Shown: piece after piece, positions 1 to 9,368 of the stretch | Position numbering within the stretch: the first letter of the stretch is position 1 | Layout of the letters: every line of letters begins with the position of its first letter | Virus record (IMG/VR): IMGVR_UViG_3300025108_004223 | Span: 1-64,000 of that record | Direction: 5' to 3' (one strand) | Length of the DNA stretch: 64,000 nt | DNA from: a virus | Position numbers and translations under genes: made by a program | Notes under the pieces: generated by a model | Seen by the model: the letters and a program-made list of their open reading frames with translations, nothing else | Told to the model about the DNA's origin: nothing | Databases searched by the model: none

Positions 1-2
1 AA

Positions 3-56
3 TACGATTTAATCAAACAGGGCAGAGCACAAGAAGTATGGGATAAGTGGAAATGA
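3..56 (+). CDS. 3' end of an upstream gene (partial)
   Basis: The reading frame is open from the window edge to a TGA at 54-56 and encodes the last 17 residues of a protein, ending in a Trp/Lys-rich tail (...EVWDKWK). The stop overlaps the ATG of the next gene as ATGA, the junction used throughout this phage, which supports both the frame and the neighbour's start. The product cannot be identified from so short a tail. Confidence 0.5.
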   Translation, partial: YDLIKQGRAQEVWDKWK

Positions 57-1621
57 GAATAATTGAAATAACATCATTATTATTTGAAAAATATATAGCA
101 GAAAAACTGCCTACTAAAGATCAAGAATCAGGTGACAAAAAAGAAAAACCCCAAGGTGTTGAAATTGCTACATGGATAGGACCAAATGCAAATACTTGGG
201 ATCCTGCACAAGCACTGTTATTTAGAAAAATGGAGAAGTTAGGATATTCTAAAGAAAAAATATTTAGTCAAACTGGAACAATAAGAATGAATAATGGGAG
301 GTTAGCTCAAGAGATAAATGATAAAGATCAAACATGGAATCCAGAATATTTAAATGACAACGGTGGATTGAATATGTATGTTTATAATAATGACAGCTTT
401 GGCGATCTTAAAGGTGCAGTTAAATTAGGTGATCTATTAGATCATCCAGGATTATTTAATGCATATCCACAATTAAAAGATACTCCTGTAATTCTTGATA
501 AATCAGGTTTAATTGGTGGTGGATCTTATAATTATAACACTGGTCTAATAAAATTAAACGTAGGTGATGGTAACGGTAATGCGATAGGTTTAAACAAAGG
601 TGCTATGGGCGATATATTAGACACATTAACACATGAAATTGGTCATGCTATTCAACATGGTCCAGAAGTGAACCATTTTTCTAAAGGTGGAAATCCAGCA
701 TCAAGCCAAATTCAGAAAATTGGAAAAAATATTGAAAGAACTTGGTCAGAAATAGCTGATAAAGAATATGATATAGGTGATTTAGGATACTATTCATTGG
801 ATGGTGAAGGTGAGGCAGAGAATGCCAATAACAGAAAAGAATACACTGACAAAGAAAGAGCTGAAAGCTACCCATCATTTAATACATTTTCGGAAGTTAT
901 AACAATTCAAGGTAATGAAATTCCACAGCATATTAAAGATAAGTTACCACCTGGCTATAAATCTGTAATAACTAAGGTAGAGAGAACAAAGAGAAATCCC
1001 ACAGGCACATATATATCATTTCCCAATCCTGATTATAAAAGGATCGAAACTAAAATTATAAATGATTACATTAAGGCAAACCCCATACCATCATATGATA
1101 ATAATATTGACCCTTACCAAGATAAGATTAATAAATTGCTAGGAATTGATACAAATGCTATTCCAGACGACCCTGCGCCAATACCAGCGCCACCAGAACC
1201 AATACCAGAACCAACACCAACACCTGCACCTGCACCTGCACCAAAACCTACACCAGCGCCTAAACCTACACCAAAAATAAAAAAACCAACTAACCCAGGT
1301 GATAGAGCAGGAATAAACAAACCAAAAGTTAATCCTAATCCTAATCCAGGAATAGATGCAACTACGCCTATTCAACAACCAGCAAAACTACCACCATCTG
1401 GTAATGCAAATATAAAAACTCCTTCGATACAAACACCACCAGTTGATAGAAATAATCCATTTCAGATGTATCCGGATAATACACAAAGCTCAACAACTAA
1501 ACCAGGAGGACATGGGAAGAATTCAATATCAACCCATCCAGAAAAACCACCAAAAGTAAATAAACAACCACCAAAAGTAAAAAAACAACCACCAGGGAAA
1601 CAAGCTAATGAACGTAAATAA
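53..1621 (+). CDS. Putative zinc metallopeptidase with Pro-rich tail and capsid-targeting-like N-terminus
   Basis: The product has 522 residues. A gluzincin-type HExxH motif (THEIGHAIQHG, His194-Glu195-His198) implies a zinc-dependent peptidase; the third ligand is not certain. Roughly residues 360-520 are low-complexity Pro/Lys/Asn sequence with repeated PAPAP and KPTPAP units, probably disordered. I chose ATG 53 over an in-frame GTG at 47 because it makes an ATGA overlap with the preceding stop and because it begins MRIIEITSLLFE, matching the short N-terminal peptide shared by many genes in the first 15 kb and ending in the L-x-E expected for T4-type prohead protease cleavage. Inference: an internal virion protein that could act on cell wall or host protein during entry. 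The family is unknown to me, and the substrate cannot be read. Confidence 0.7.
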   Translation: MRIIEITSLLFEKYIAEKLPTKDQESGDKKEKPQGVEIATWIGPNANTWDPAQALLFRKMEKLGYSKEKIFSQTGTIRMNNGRLAQEINDKDQTWNPEYLNDNGGLNMYVYNNDSFGDLKGAVKLGDLLDHPGLFNAYPQLKDTPVILDKSGLIGGGSYNYNTGLIKLNVGDGNGNAIGLNKGAMGDILDTLTHEIGHAIQHGPEVNHFSKGGNPASSQIQKIGKNIERTWSEIADKEYDIGDLGYYSLDGEGEAENANNRKEYTDKERAESYPSFNTFSEVITIQGNEIPQHIKDKLPPGYKSVITKVERTKRNPTGTYISFPNPDYKRIETKIINDYIKANPIPSYDNNIDPYQDKINKLLGIDTNAIPDDPAPIPAPPEPIPEPTPTPAPAPAPKPTPAPKPTPKIKKPTNPGDRAGINKPKVNPNPNPGIDATTPIQQPAKLPPSGNANIKTPSIQTPPVDRNNPFQMYPDNTQSSTTKPGGHGKNSISTHPEKPPKVNKQPPKVKKQPPGKQANERK

Positions 1622-1919
1622 AGAAAACATTTGGCATTTTACTTGTGATTACTGTCAAGGTTTTTGGAGTATAGCGACTATGGATGACTGGGAGCCTACA
1701 AACTTATATTGCACTCATTGTGGTGAACAAAATAAAAATGAAGGACATATTAGATTTGGAACCTCATCTTATACTAGAGCAGAAGATAGTTTTCAAAAAG
1801 AAATATGTTCATGTGGTCACAAAGTTATAGATTGCGATTGTGCACCAGGATGTAAATGTGGATGTAACAGACGTTACTTAGATTCCGAAACAAGTTTTGA
1901 TATGGAAAAATATACATGA
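1608..1919 (+). CDS. Small cysteine-rich zinc-ribbon protein
   Basis: The product has 103 residues and 11 cysteines. Two CxxC knuckles (Cys13/16 and Cys35/38) make a classic zinc ribbon. A second cluster (Cys67, 69, 76, 78, 82, 84, 86) of CxC and CxCxC pairs could bind further metal. The gene overlaps the end of the peptidase gene by 14 bases and the radical SAM gene after it by ATGA, so the three are probably translated together. The Cys-rich tail beside a radical SAM enzyme raises the possibility of a metal or Fe-S accessory role, but that is inference. No catalytic motif is visible. Confidence 0.75.
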   Translation: MNVNKENIWHFTCDYCQGFWSIATMDDWEPTNLYCTHCGEQNKNEGHIRFGTSSYTRAEDSFQKEICSCGHKVIDCDCAPGCKCGCNRRYLDSETSFDMEKYT

Positions 1920-3085
1920 CATATTCAACAGCATGTTCAAAGAGTTGGACAGACGTAAATGTAGATTTTAAACGAGGCACAGTAGGTCATTGTTGTAAGT
2001 CAGTGTATTATGACTTACCTAATGAATATACATCTAATTTTTTCACTAATAGTGAGCATATTCAAAAACGTAGACAAGATACTCTCAACGGCATTCAACA
2101 TCCAGATTGTCAAACATGTTGGAAAGATATTAAAAATGGAGTTACTCCGTTTAAGGATTGGATGAACGAATGGAAAAACTTTGACAGCGTTAAAATAGAT
2201 GAACCACAAGTTAATTACATTGAAGTTGATTTAGACAACACTTGCGATTTAAGTTGTTTATATTGCAGTGCTGATGCAAGTAGTAAGATTGCACAAGAAG
2301 AAGGTATTAAAGGCATTGATAAAACAAGACAAAAAGATATTGAAAATTTTACATATTGGTTAAAGAATACAGTTAACAATTCCAAAAGTCATATTGATAT
2401 TGCATTTTTAGGCGGTGAACCTACAGCAAGTAAATTATTTTACGAACTAATTGATTATATTGTAACATTAGATACTAGTAATGTCACAATACAAATAACA
2501 ACAAATTGTAACAGCAAAGCTCACTTATTTAAGAAATTATTAAATGCAATGGATAAATGTCAGTGTGATTGGCAAATTAATATTAGTAATGAAAGTTACA
2601 AAGACGATAGTGCGTTAATTAGATATGGATTAGATTGGGATAGATTCGAACAAAATTTATGTTCTTATGCCTCACATAAAAAAGTTAGATACATTAGTTT
2701 TGATGCTACTATGACTAGTCTTGCAATACCAACATTTACTAGATATATTCAATGGGTATTAGATACAATGGCAAACTATACTAAAAAATTCGGTATAATA
2801 GGAGATGCAGTATTTTGGCCAGGTGAGTTAGATGTAGCAATACTTCCAGAGTCTTTTAAACCCCATATGGACTCAGCAATACAATTAGTAAAAGAAAACA
2901 GATTGTCTAATTATGAAAACAAAAAAACTACTTTAACATTTCTCGAAGGAATAAAAACTCGCATTGGTTCTAACTACAAGGAAGATTATACAAATACAGT
3001 TGCACAGTTTTTAGTGCCAAAACAAAAGTATAAAAAGACAGATAAACTTATGAGATTAGTAGACTCACTAGGAGAAATAAAATGA
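1916..3085 (+). CDS. Radical SAM protein with N-terminal Cys-rich (twitch/SPASM-like) segment
   Basis: The product has 389 residues. The radical SAM [4Fe-4S] motif CxxxCxxC is at Cys110, Cys114, Cys117 (CDLSCLYC), followed by the SAM-binding GGEPT at about residue 166. Before the barrel is the segment seen in most radical SAM proteins of this window: an early CC pair (26-27), a line of R/Q-rich helix and a CxxC (DCQTCW, 65-68). That order (Cys-rich region first, barrel second) is the architecture called twitch-domain radical SAM in phage annotations. Substrate unknown. The gene is flanked by ATGA overlaps on both sides and sits among putative virion genes. Confidence 0.9.
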   Translation: MTYSTACSKSWTDVNVDFKRGTVGHCCKSVYYDLPNEYTSNFFTNSEHIQKRRQDTLNGIQHPDCQTCWKDIKNGVTPFKDWMNEWKNFDSVKIDEPQVNYIEVDLDNTCDLSCLYCSADASSKIAQEEGIKGIDKTRQKDIENFTYWLKNTVNNSKSHIDIAFLGGEPTASKLFYELIDYIVTLDTSNVTIQITTNCNSKAHLFKKLLNAMDKCQCDWQINISNESYKDDSALIRYGLDWDRFEQNLCSYASHKKVRYISFDATMTSLAIPTFTRYIQWVLDTMANYTKKFGIIGDAVFWPGELDVAILPESFKPHMDSAIQLVKENRLSNYENKKTTLTFLEGIKTRIGSNYKEDYTNTVAQFLVPKQKYKKTDKLMRLVDSLGEIK

Positions 3086-3309
3086 CACAAGACGATGTCT
3101 ATAGATTACAATATCTTGCAGGTATTATAGATAAGCAAGGTGATACTATAAAACCAACTGATGAATCCAACCTAAGTATTGTTGGAAGTGCTAAAGGTCA
3201 GTATATGCGTAAGCATAATGTTAAGCCAGGCACTGACGAGTGGTTCAAACTATGGTTCAGTAGACCAAAACTAACAGGTGAAAACCCTACACCAAAGCAA
3301 GGCGGATAA
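3082..3309 (+). CDS. Small conserved-looking phage protein
   Basis: The product has 75 residues and starts by ATGA overlap with the radical SAM gene. The first 15 residues carry the pattern RLQYLAGI, a short leucine/alanine segment that recurs at domain edges in proteins of marine T4-like phages; the rest is charged and probably partly disordered, with a basic, aromatic stretch around residues 36-60. No enzyme motif is present. Position in front of the nucleotidyltransferase gene and inside the candidate virion cluster suggests a structural or accessory role, but nothing more can be said. Confidence 0.7.
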   Translation: MTQDDVYRLQYLAGIIDKQGDTIKPTDESNLSIVGSAKGQYMRKHNVKPGTDEWFKLWFSRPKLTGENPTPKQGG

Positions 3310-3310
3310 C

Positions 3311-4861
3311 ATGTTAATTAATGAGGTAATTATCTTACAAGAAGAAAAGCTAGATATTAACTCTATTGTAACACCTGCGATCAAATACTTAGATAAAGTA
3401 TTCAAAGATAACAACTTTGAGATACGTATTGTTGGAGGTGCAGTGCGTGATATTGCATTAAATAAATTACCTAAAGATATTGACTTTGCCTCAGATGCAA
3501 CACCAGATGAAATGATTGCTATGTTTGATAAAGAAGCAATCAAATACATTCCTACAGGTTTACAACACGGAACAATAACCGCAGTAGTAAACGGAGAAGA
3601 TTTTGAAATCACAACACTAAGAGCAGACAAACAAACAGACGGCAGACATGCTGAAGTAGAGTTTGTTCGTAGTTGGGAAGAAGATGCTAAACGCAGAGAC
3701 TTAACATACAATGCTATGAGCATGGATATCGATGGCGAGCTATACGATTACCACAATGGCATGGACGACCTACAAGACAAAGTAAGTAAATTTGTAGGCG
3801 AACCAGAACAAAGAATTACAGAAGATTATTTACGTATATTACGTTACTTCCGTTTCCAAGGTAGACTATCAGAGCCTACTTGGGATAAAGATACATTACA
3901 AGCAATTAAAACGCATGCCAAAGGACTATCCGGTATTAGTGCCGAGAGAATATGGGCAGAAATGAGCAAAGCACTTTCAGGACAAAATATTGCAAGTATA
4001 TTATCAACTATGCACAAAACAGGTGTAGCACAAGTAATAGGATTAAACGTAAACAATTTAAGTGCAATAAAAGATGGCGGCAACCCAATTATAGCACTAG
4101 CACAACTAGGCAACGATTTAGACATTGCAAAGCGTTGGAAAATGAAAAATACAGAAGCAGAGTTATTGGGCTTTTTAGTTAAGAACAAAAACAATTCACT
4201 TGATCAAAAGAAAGTGGAAGATATGATTGCTGATGGTGTTAAGCGTGAATTGATTACAGCACTAGCATCAATGCAAAACAAAAACGTAAACATAGATGCA
4301 AAAGTTCCAGACTTTCCAGTTACAGGAGCAGACTTAATTGCTAAAGGCATGAAACCAGGCCCAGATTTGGGTAAAAAATTAGCACAGTTAAAGCAACAAT
4401 GGAAGGCTGGTAATTTTACTGCCACAAGAGATGATTTATTAAAAGAAGATCCAGACTTGTCTACCGAACGAGGCAGATTAGAATATTATCTAAAAAAGCC
4501 TATACCAGAAGGAATGTTAGTTAGTTTATATAAGTTAGGAAAGTTCCATCAAGGAGCAGATCCATTAGCAGAAATAGTTCCAGAACGTAATGGAGGATTT
4601 GCATTACATCCTGATAAATGGGAAAGCACATTTTACAGTCTAACAAACAAAGATTTTAAAAAGATAGGTTATTACAAACCTATGATAATAAAAGCACCAG
4701 CAAATACAATAGTTGCTGATATGGCCATTGCAAATCAATTTTATAGGACAGACGATCCTAACGAACGCAATAGACTTGCAAACGCATACAAAGACAGTAT
4801 GGGCAAAGATATTTCCAGTATGAAGATGCCTGAAGTTTTGCTAAATACTAGTAAGGAGTAA
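3311..4861 (+). CDS. tRNA nucleotidyltransferase / poly(A) polymerase-like protein with capsid-targeting-like N-terminus
   Basis: The product has 516 residues. It shows the class II nucleotidyltransferase head: GGAVRD (42-47), the metal-binding pair Asp56/Asp58 in DIDFASD, then the downstream EDAKRRDLTYNAM and EDYLRILRYFRFQGRL motifs that define CCA-adding enzymes and bacterial poly(A) polymerases. After about residue 300 the sequence departs from the family and ends in a 150-residue domain I do not recognise. ATG 3311, with SD-like aaggcgga just before it, is preferred to an in-frame GTG at 3278 because it exposes MLINEVIILQE, ending in L-Q-E. If that leader is a true targeting peptide, a tRNA-modifying or RNA-tailing enzyme is packaged in the capsid. 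The TAAATACT motif lies in its 3' end. Confidence 0.85.
   Translation: MLINEVIILQEEKLDINSIVTPAIKYLDKVFKDNNFEIRIVGGAVRDIALNKLPKDIDFASDATPDEMIAMFDKEAIKYIPTGLQHGTITAVVNGEDFEITTLRADKQTDGRHAEVEFVRSWEEDAKRRDLTYNAMSMDIDGELYDYHNGMDDLQDKVSKFVGEPEQRITEDYLRILRYFRFQGRLSEPTWDKDTLQAIKTHAKGLSGISAERIWAEMSKALSGQNIASILSTMHKTGVAQVIGLNVNNLSAIKDGGNPIIALAQLGNDLDIAKRWKMKNTEAELLGFLVKNKNNSLDQKKVEDMIADGVKRELITALASMQNKNVNIDAKVPDFPVTGADLIAKGMKPGPDLGKKLAQLKQQWKAGNFTATRDDLLKEDPDLSTERGRLEYYLKKPIPEGMLVSLYKLGKFHQGADPLAEIVPERNGGFALHPDKWESTFYSLTNKDFKKIGYYKPMIIKAPANTIVADMAIANQFYRTDDPNERNRLANAYKDSMGKDISSMKMPEVLLNTSKE
4842..4849 (+). promoter_or_regulatory. TAAATACT motif, candidate late promoter
   Basis: One of six copies of the octamer that precede gene starts in this window; here it ends 17 bases before the ATG at 4867. 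It resembles the T4 late promoter core TATAAATA. Whether it works as a promoter is inference. Confidence 0.35.
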
Positions 4862-4866
4862 ACATA

Positions 4867-6747
4867 ATGCGTATTAATGAAGTAGACAACCCAGTAACAC
4901 AGGCTGATATTGATCAGTTAGAAGTGTTTGCTGACCGTTTGTTTGCTAAAGTAGGTATTGATGTAGAATTTACTCGACACTTTTTAAATAGAGTCAATGA
5001 CGAACGTAATGTAAAACAAATTACAATGTCAGAACTTACACGACTATTCAAACAAGAATACAAACGTTGGGGCAAGCCAATTGCACAACTAGGCCCAGAT
5101 GCAGAAGCAGTAATGAGAGATATGGCAACAGATATTAATTTGCCATTTGCATTACGTTGGGATCACAAGAATAATGAATTAGATCTTATTGCTAAAACAG
5201 TAATGCGTAAAGCAAACTTCACAACATCCAACCAAGAGTTTGCAGTAGAAGGTTATCGATCTATGTTTAGGCAAAGTGCTTATGAATTAGCTGCAGATAG
5301 ATTACACAGTGTATTACAGCGTAAAGAAAAAGAAAACGGTGGTGTATTTAGACATGCACTAGGTTGGTATGCATCTAAAATTGCAAGTGGATTTAGAGAT
5401 ATTGACAGTGGAGAATTAAAAGCATACTATCAAAAGAATTATGATACAGTATTAAGCGAAAGTGACTTATCATATGCTCCAACCATGCTAATGGAACAAG
5501 CGTTACCAAATATGTGGCCAAGTAATCCACAGCAATTCCAAAGTAAATTAGGCACCCTTCCAGGCCCAGCAAATCAAGTAAGAGGAAACATTATTGAATT
5601 GTTTCCAGAACAGTTAAAAAATAATCCAAGAATAAGAATAAGTGTAGGAAACTACTTTGTAAAGAATCCAGCAATCTTCAAAGAGTTAGTTGCAGCAAAT
5701 GATAACAATGCAAGTAGATTTAGAATTCCAGGTTGGCTTAAAAAAACCGCCCCATTTGCAAAAGTATTTGGTGGAATACTAACTAGTATACTATGGCCAA
5801 CACCATTAGGAGATCCAAACGAAGCACAGACTGTAATATTATATAATATGATAGAAAGTATTATTAGAACTGATCCTGGTGCTGCAATAAACGATATTAA
5901 AGAATGGTATAAGGATCAAGGTAAAGCAGAAGATTATGTTGACGATTGGTATTATCAAAATGCAGTAAGACACCATAACAAACAAATACTAAAACAATTA
6001 GAAGGTGTAGTTGATCCTGCATTAAAAAATGCTGCAAATAAGATAGCTGAAAGAATACGTAAGGCACAAAATCAAAAAGAATTGGATGATTTAATTGGCA
6101 CAATAGATGGACCATTACAGAATGCAATTAATAACCTAGCACCAAATGTAATGACCGAGCTTCCACCCGAGGCATTGTTAAATCCTGAAACTAATACAAC
6201 AGAGTTAGGATTAAACCCACCACCATTAGAATTTGATGATCCAACTGAAATTTTTGATATACCTCCATTGGTAGATCCAGCAAAAGATAATCCACCATTA
6301 GAAATATTTCCACCAGACCCAGTTACGGAACCAAAACTACCTATAGAGCCAGCTCCAAAAGGCCCTGAGGTTGTAACTATTCCACCTAAACAACCAAAGA
6401 ATCCAAAACAAAACCCGGATAATCCAGAGGTGCCGGATAGCCCACCATCTGATCAGCCAGATATTAAAATTCCACAGCCGCTTAACGCACCTCAACAGGA
6501 CATACAGTTTATTCCACCAGCAAATGTAACTGACCCAGAAATAGCATTTCGGGATAAACCAGCTTTACCTCCAGTTCCAGTATCTGCTGCTCCGCCAACT
6601 GGCGGCGGCAATGGTAATGGTAATAAAAATAATAATAAAAAGCGTAGGAAGAAAAATGATTGGGGTAACGGTAATAGTTCAAATTATGATGATCCATTAC
6701 AACGTTGGCAAAAGAAATATGGAACATGGGAGCCTACTGACCGATGA
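4867..6747 (+). CDS. Candidate internal virion protein, Pro-rich tail
   Basis: The product has 626 residues. The N-terminal 120 residues contain a helical block (FTRHFLNRVNDERN ... ELTRLFKQEY) that I recognise as common to proteins of marine T4-like phages but without known activity. Residues 125-370 are mixed alpha/beta of unknown type, and the last ~200 residues are Pro/Asn-rich with a run of Gly and Asn before a basic, Trp-containing end. It starts MRINEV, the leader pattern of this cluster, though no perfect L/I-x-E site follows within 12 residues. SD aaggag lies at 4853-4858. The stop overlaps the next ATG. Role inferred only from context and leader. Confidence 0.75.
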   Translation: MRINEVDNPVTQADIDQLEVFADRLFAKVGIDVEFTRHFLNRVNDERNVKQITMSELTRLFKQEYKRWGKPIAQLGPDAEAVMRDMATDINLPFALRWDHKNNELDLIAKTVMRKANFTTSNQEFAVEGYRSMFRQSAYELAADRLHSVLQRKEKENGGVFRHALGWYASKIASGFRDIDSGELKAYYQKNYDTVLSESDLSYAPTMLMEQALPNMWPSNPQQFQSKLGTLPGPANQVRGNIIELFPEQLKNNPRIRISVGNYFVKNPAIFKELVAANDNNASRFRIPGWLKKTAPFAKVFGGILTSILWPTPLGDPNEAQTVILYNMIESIIRTDPGAAINDIKEWYKDQGKAEDYVDDWYYQNAVRHHNKQILKQLEGVVDPALKNAANKIAERIRKAQNQKELDDLIGTIDGPLQNAINNLAPNVMTELPPEALLNPETNTTELGLNPPPLEFDDPTEIFDIPPLVDPAKDNPPLEIFPPDPVTEPKLPIEPAPKGPEVVTIPPKQPKNPKQNPDNPEVPDSPPSDQPDIKIPQPLNAPQQDIQFIPPANVTDPEIAFRDKPALPPVPVSAAPPTGGGNGNGNKNNNKKRRKKNDWGNGNSSNYDDPLQRWQKKYGTWEPTDR

Positions 6748-6935
6748 AGATAAAAGACATACTAAAGTTACCCAATATTGAAATCGGAGATGAAATATTA
6801 GTAGGCAAATTTAAAAACCGTAAAGCAGTAGTTACAGGATTTGCAACAGATGAGAATAACCAGCCTGTGTTAAAAACAACCAAAGGCGATCAAAAACTAT
6901 TCAAACCAAGAATAGTTAAATTAATGGACAAGTAA
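6744..6935 (+). CDS. Small beta-barrel-like phage protein
   Basis: The product has 63 residues and begins MKIKDILKLPNIE, a variant of the shared leader. The remainder (GDEILVGKFKNRKA ... KLFKPRIVKL) reads as alternating hydrophobic strands with conserved glycines, as in a small SH3/KOW-like barrel, and is basic. It starts by ATGA overlap and is followed after one base by the next gene. Function unknown; nucleic-acid binding is possible given the charge, but that is a guess. Confidence 0.7.
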   Translation: MKIKDILKLPNIEIGDEILVGKFKNRKAVVTGFATDENNQPVLKTTKGDQKLFKPRIVKLMDK

Positions 6936-6936
6936 A

Positions 6937-7383
6937 ATGAAGATATATGACATCATTTCAGATAATAATTCTTTATTAGAATTAGAACAATGGGCTAAAA
7001 GACAAGTGCCGTTATTTGAAGAAGGTATGTCTACTGAGAAATTGAGCAAGTCAATTCTACAAAGAGCCTTAGATAAATTCAAAAAACAACCAGAACCAAG
7101 TGAAGAAAAAACTAAAGAAATGCAAGATTACATGGAACAGTTAGAAATGAAACTTGGTAATGAAAAAGTAGAAAAAACAACACTACAAAAATTCTTTGGT
7201 TTCTTTCGTAAGCATCCAAAATTGATAGGACTAGGTGTTATCATATTAATGTTATTGTCACCAGTATTACCATCAATTGCAGTAGTAGGATTAACTTTAG
7301 AAAAAGTCTTGTCAGTTATATTAGCAGGATTATATACAATCGACATAGCCTCTCCGGCAGTTAAAACAGCAATGGAATTATAA
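6937..7383 (+). CDS. Membrane-anchored protein with leader MKIYDII
   Basis: The product has 148 residues. The leader is MKIYDIISDNNSLLE, then a charged, helical stretch (about 30-80) and a strongly hydrophobic C-terminal third with two likely membrane helices (about residues 96-113 and 117-137). An N-terminal capsid-targeting-like peptide together with membrane helices would fit an injected protein that inserts in the host inner membrane, but this is inference. The stop overlaps the following start by one base. Confidence 0.7.
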   Translation: MKIYDIISDNNSLLELEQWAKRQVPLFEEGMSTEKLSKSILQRALDKFKKQPEPSEEKTKEMQDYMEQLEMKLGNEKVEKTTLQKFFGFFRKHPKLIGLGVIILMLLSPVLPSIAVVGLTLEKVLSVILAGLYTIDIASPAVKTAMEL

Positions 7384-8138
7384 TGAAAATATTTGAAATT
7401 ATAAATGAATGGGATTCTGGTGTTAAGAGAGTTAACACAGGCATTGATATGAAAGCTGCACTGGCTAAACGAGCTGCACAAATATCTTCACCGGGAACTA
7501 ATCCAACTTTAAGCACTAGAACAAGTGTTACTAGAAATAGTAATTCAGGCACAGGTACCACACATAAAACATTTAGTAAGTATACACAAAAGATGGGAGA
7601 CTTAGGCGGAACATCATTAAGTAAAGTAAACAATATAAAAAAGTCAGCAGATGGAGCCACAGGCACTAGCACAAAACGATTTGTTAGACCAGGCGGAGCT
7701 GGAACACAGAGCGTAACAAACGTTGGCACTGGAAAAACAACTAATACTAAGTTTCAACTAAAAGGTCCACAAAGTTGGGCATATGATAAACCAAAATTAA
7801 ATGCTTCTAAGAAAATAAAAGAAATAACATCAGATGAAAGGCGTGCTAGAAAGAAAGCATACGCACTTAAAACAATGGCAAAATACCGTAAAGCTGCAGA
7901 ACTAGGCATAGATCCGTCCAAAGTTAATCAACGCAGAGATCAACCAACTCCTGTTAAAGAAGATGGCGTAATTGTTCCAGGTGTTAACACTACTGTAGAT
8001 GTTAAGCCAGGCGAAACAGAACGTCAAGCTGCGAAATTTGGTAACGGCAAAATAAAAGAACTAATGCCCAAAGCACGTAAGAACAGCAAGCCTAACACAT
8101 TATACAACATGGGATTAGCTGAAAAGAAATCCAAGTAA
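7383..8138 (+). CDS. Basic low-complexity protein with leader ending I-N-E
   Basis: The product has 251 residues and opens MKIFEIINE, closely matching the 10-residue T4 capsid targeting sequence in length and in its terminal I-x-E. What follows is Thr/Ser/Gly/Lys-rich and strongly basic, with no recognisable domain; a helical KKAYALKTMAKYRKAAELG region lies near residue 160. DNA-binding internal proteins of T4-like heads are of this kind (small, basic, removed of their leader), so I infer an internal or head-packaged protein. No enzyme motif seen. Confidence 0.7.
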   Translation: MKIFEIINEWDSGVKRVNTGIDMKAALAKRAAQISSPGTNPTLSTRTSVTRNSNSGTGTTHKTFSKYTQKMGDLGGTSLSKVNNIKKSADGATGTSTKRFVRPGGAGTQSVTNVGTGKTTNTKFQLKGPQSWAYDKPKLNASKKIKEITSDERRARKKAYALKTMAKYRKAAELGIDPSKVNQRRDQPTPVKEDGVIVPGVNTTVDVKPGETERQAAKFGNGKIKELMPKARKNSKPNTLYNMGLAEKKSK

Positions 8139-8147
8139 GGATATAAA

Positions 8148-9368
8148 ATGTCCACTCCTAGTGACAACATAGTAAACAGATACAACAAATCGTTCTGTAT
8201 TAAACCTTTCACTGAAATATCAAATTCCGCAGTTGGACACAGGCAACTTTGTTGTAGAAGCGATACATTAATATACACAGGCGATGTTAATAGCTCATCA
8301 CTTACCGAAGACTTTTTTAATCATCCAAAAATGAATGAGGTTAGAAGAAAAATGCTCGCCGGTGAAGAAGTAGAAGAATGTTGGATATGTGCCGACTCAG
8401 AAAAAGCAAGAGGAAAATCACACAGAACATTTGTAATGCAAGAGTTTGAAAGAATGGCTCCTAAACTAACAGATGAAATATTTCAAAATGGCAAAATAGA
8501 ATTAAAGTCACTTGATATACGTTTTGGGACCAAATGTAATCTAGCGTGTGTAATGTGTGGTCCTGGTAGCAGTAGTTTAATTGCAAAAGAAGAAGAAGAC
8601 GATGAGTTTCAATTAGTTGACTTAAACGACTTTTCATTGGATGCTATTAAAAAACATTCTGAAGGTATTGTGTTATTTAAAACAACTGGTGGCGAACCTA
8701 TGTTGTTACCTGCATATAAGAAAACACTTGAGTTTTTTGTAGAAAAGGGTTATGCAAAAGATATAGAGTTCACAACTATTACAAATGGCACAATTGATTA
8801 TAGTGACCTCATGCCACTAATGAATGAATTTAAATATTTTAAAATTAGTCATAGTATAGATGCAGCAGATCAATCATATGATTATGTTAGATGGCCAGGA
8901 ACAATGTCACGTATACAGCGTATACACCAGCGTATTGTAGAGAATTCTAAACAGTATAAAAATATAAGACTTGAATTTGGTGCTACTATACATGTATTAA
9001 ACGTAGATCAAGTAGTAAAGATTAGCAAATACTTATGTGAACTTGGACAGAATACTAAAAATAATTATGCAGTTGATATGGTGCATGAACCAGACTATAT
9101 GCAACCAGGATTAGTTCCAAAAAAAGTAATAGATGAATTAGAAGAAGAATACTATGCATGGGATAAGCCAAAAGGTTATCGCAGCGGACCTGAAATAATT
9201 GATTTTATTAAAGTTTTGCGTTATAATTATGAGAAAATAAATAGTAATAAGGAACATAAACAAGAGTTACTTAATCAGCTAGAAGCCAAAACAATATTTT
9301 GGAAAGCAAAAAGAAAACTTGATGTTCGTGATTATATTCCATACTACAAGGAGATTCGAACACAATGA
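8148..9368 (+). CDS. Radical SAM protein with N-terminal Cys-rich (twitch/SPASM-like) segment
   Basis: The product has 406 residues. The cluster motif is Cys130-x3-Cys134-x2-Cys137 (CNLACVMC), followed by TGGEP at 180-184. The N-terminal part holds the shared pattern: FCIKPFTEI near residue 20, a CC pair (RQLCCRS), a helix with the NEVRRKMLAGEE signature, and ECWIC about residues 77-81 followed by a Glu-rich stretch. SD aaggata lies 10 bases before ATG 8148. The stop overlaps the start of a GNAT gene by ATGA, so the pair is probably co-translated. It may modify a peptide or small molecule; substrate unknown. Confidence 0.9.
   Translation: MSTPSDNIVNRYNKSFCIKPFTEISNSAVGHRQLCCRSDTLIYTGDVNSSSLTEDFFNHPKMNEVRRKMLAGEEVEECWICADSEKARGKSHRTFVMQEFERMAPKLTDEIFQNGKIELKSLDIRFGTKCNLACVMCGPGSSSLIAKEEEDDEFQLVDLNDFSLDAIKKHSEGIVLFKTTGGEPMLLPAYKKTLEFFVEKGYAKDIEFTTITNGTIDYSDLMPLMNEFKYFKISHSIDAADQSYDYVRWPGTMSRIQRIHQRIVENSKQYKNIRLEFGATIHVLNVDQVVKISKYLCELGQNTKNNYAVDMVHEPDYMQPGLVPKKVIDELEEEYYAWDKPKGYRSGPEIIDFIKVLRYNYEKINSNKEHKQELLNQLEAKTIFWKAKRKLDVRDYIPYYKEIRTQ

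Noticed and set aside
1151-1300. Tandem DNA repeat in the metallopeptidase gene
   Set aside because: The PAP/KPTP pattern is a degenerate protein linker, not an exact DNA repeat array.
1114-1378. Gly- and Trp/Cys-rich ORFs on the - strand
   Set aside because: They are the reverse of the Pro-rich repeat in the metallopeptidase gene; simple sequence gives long open frames in several phases.
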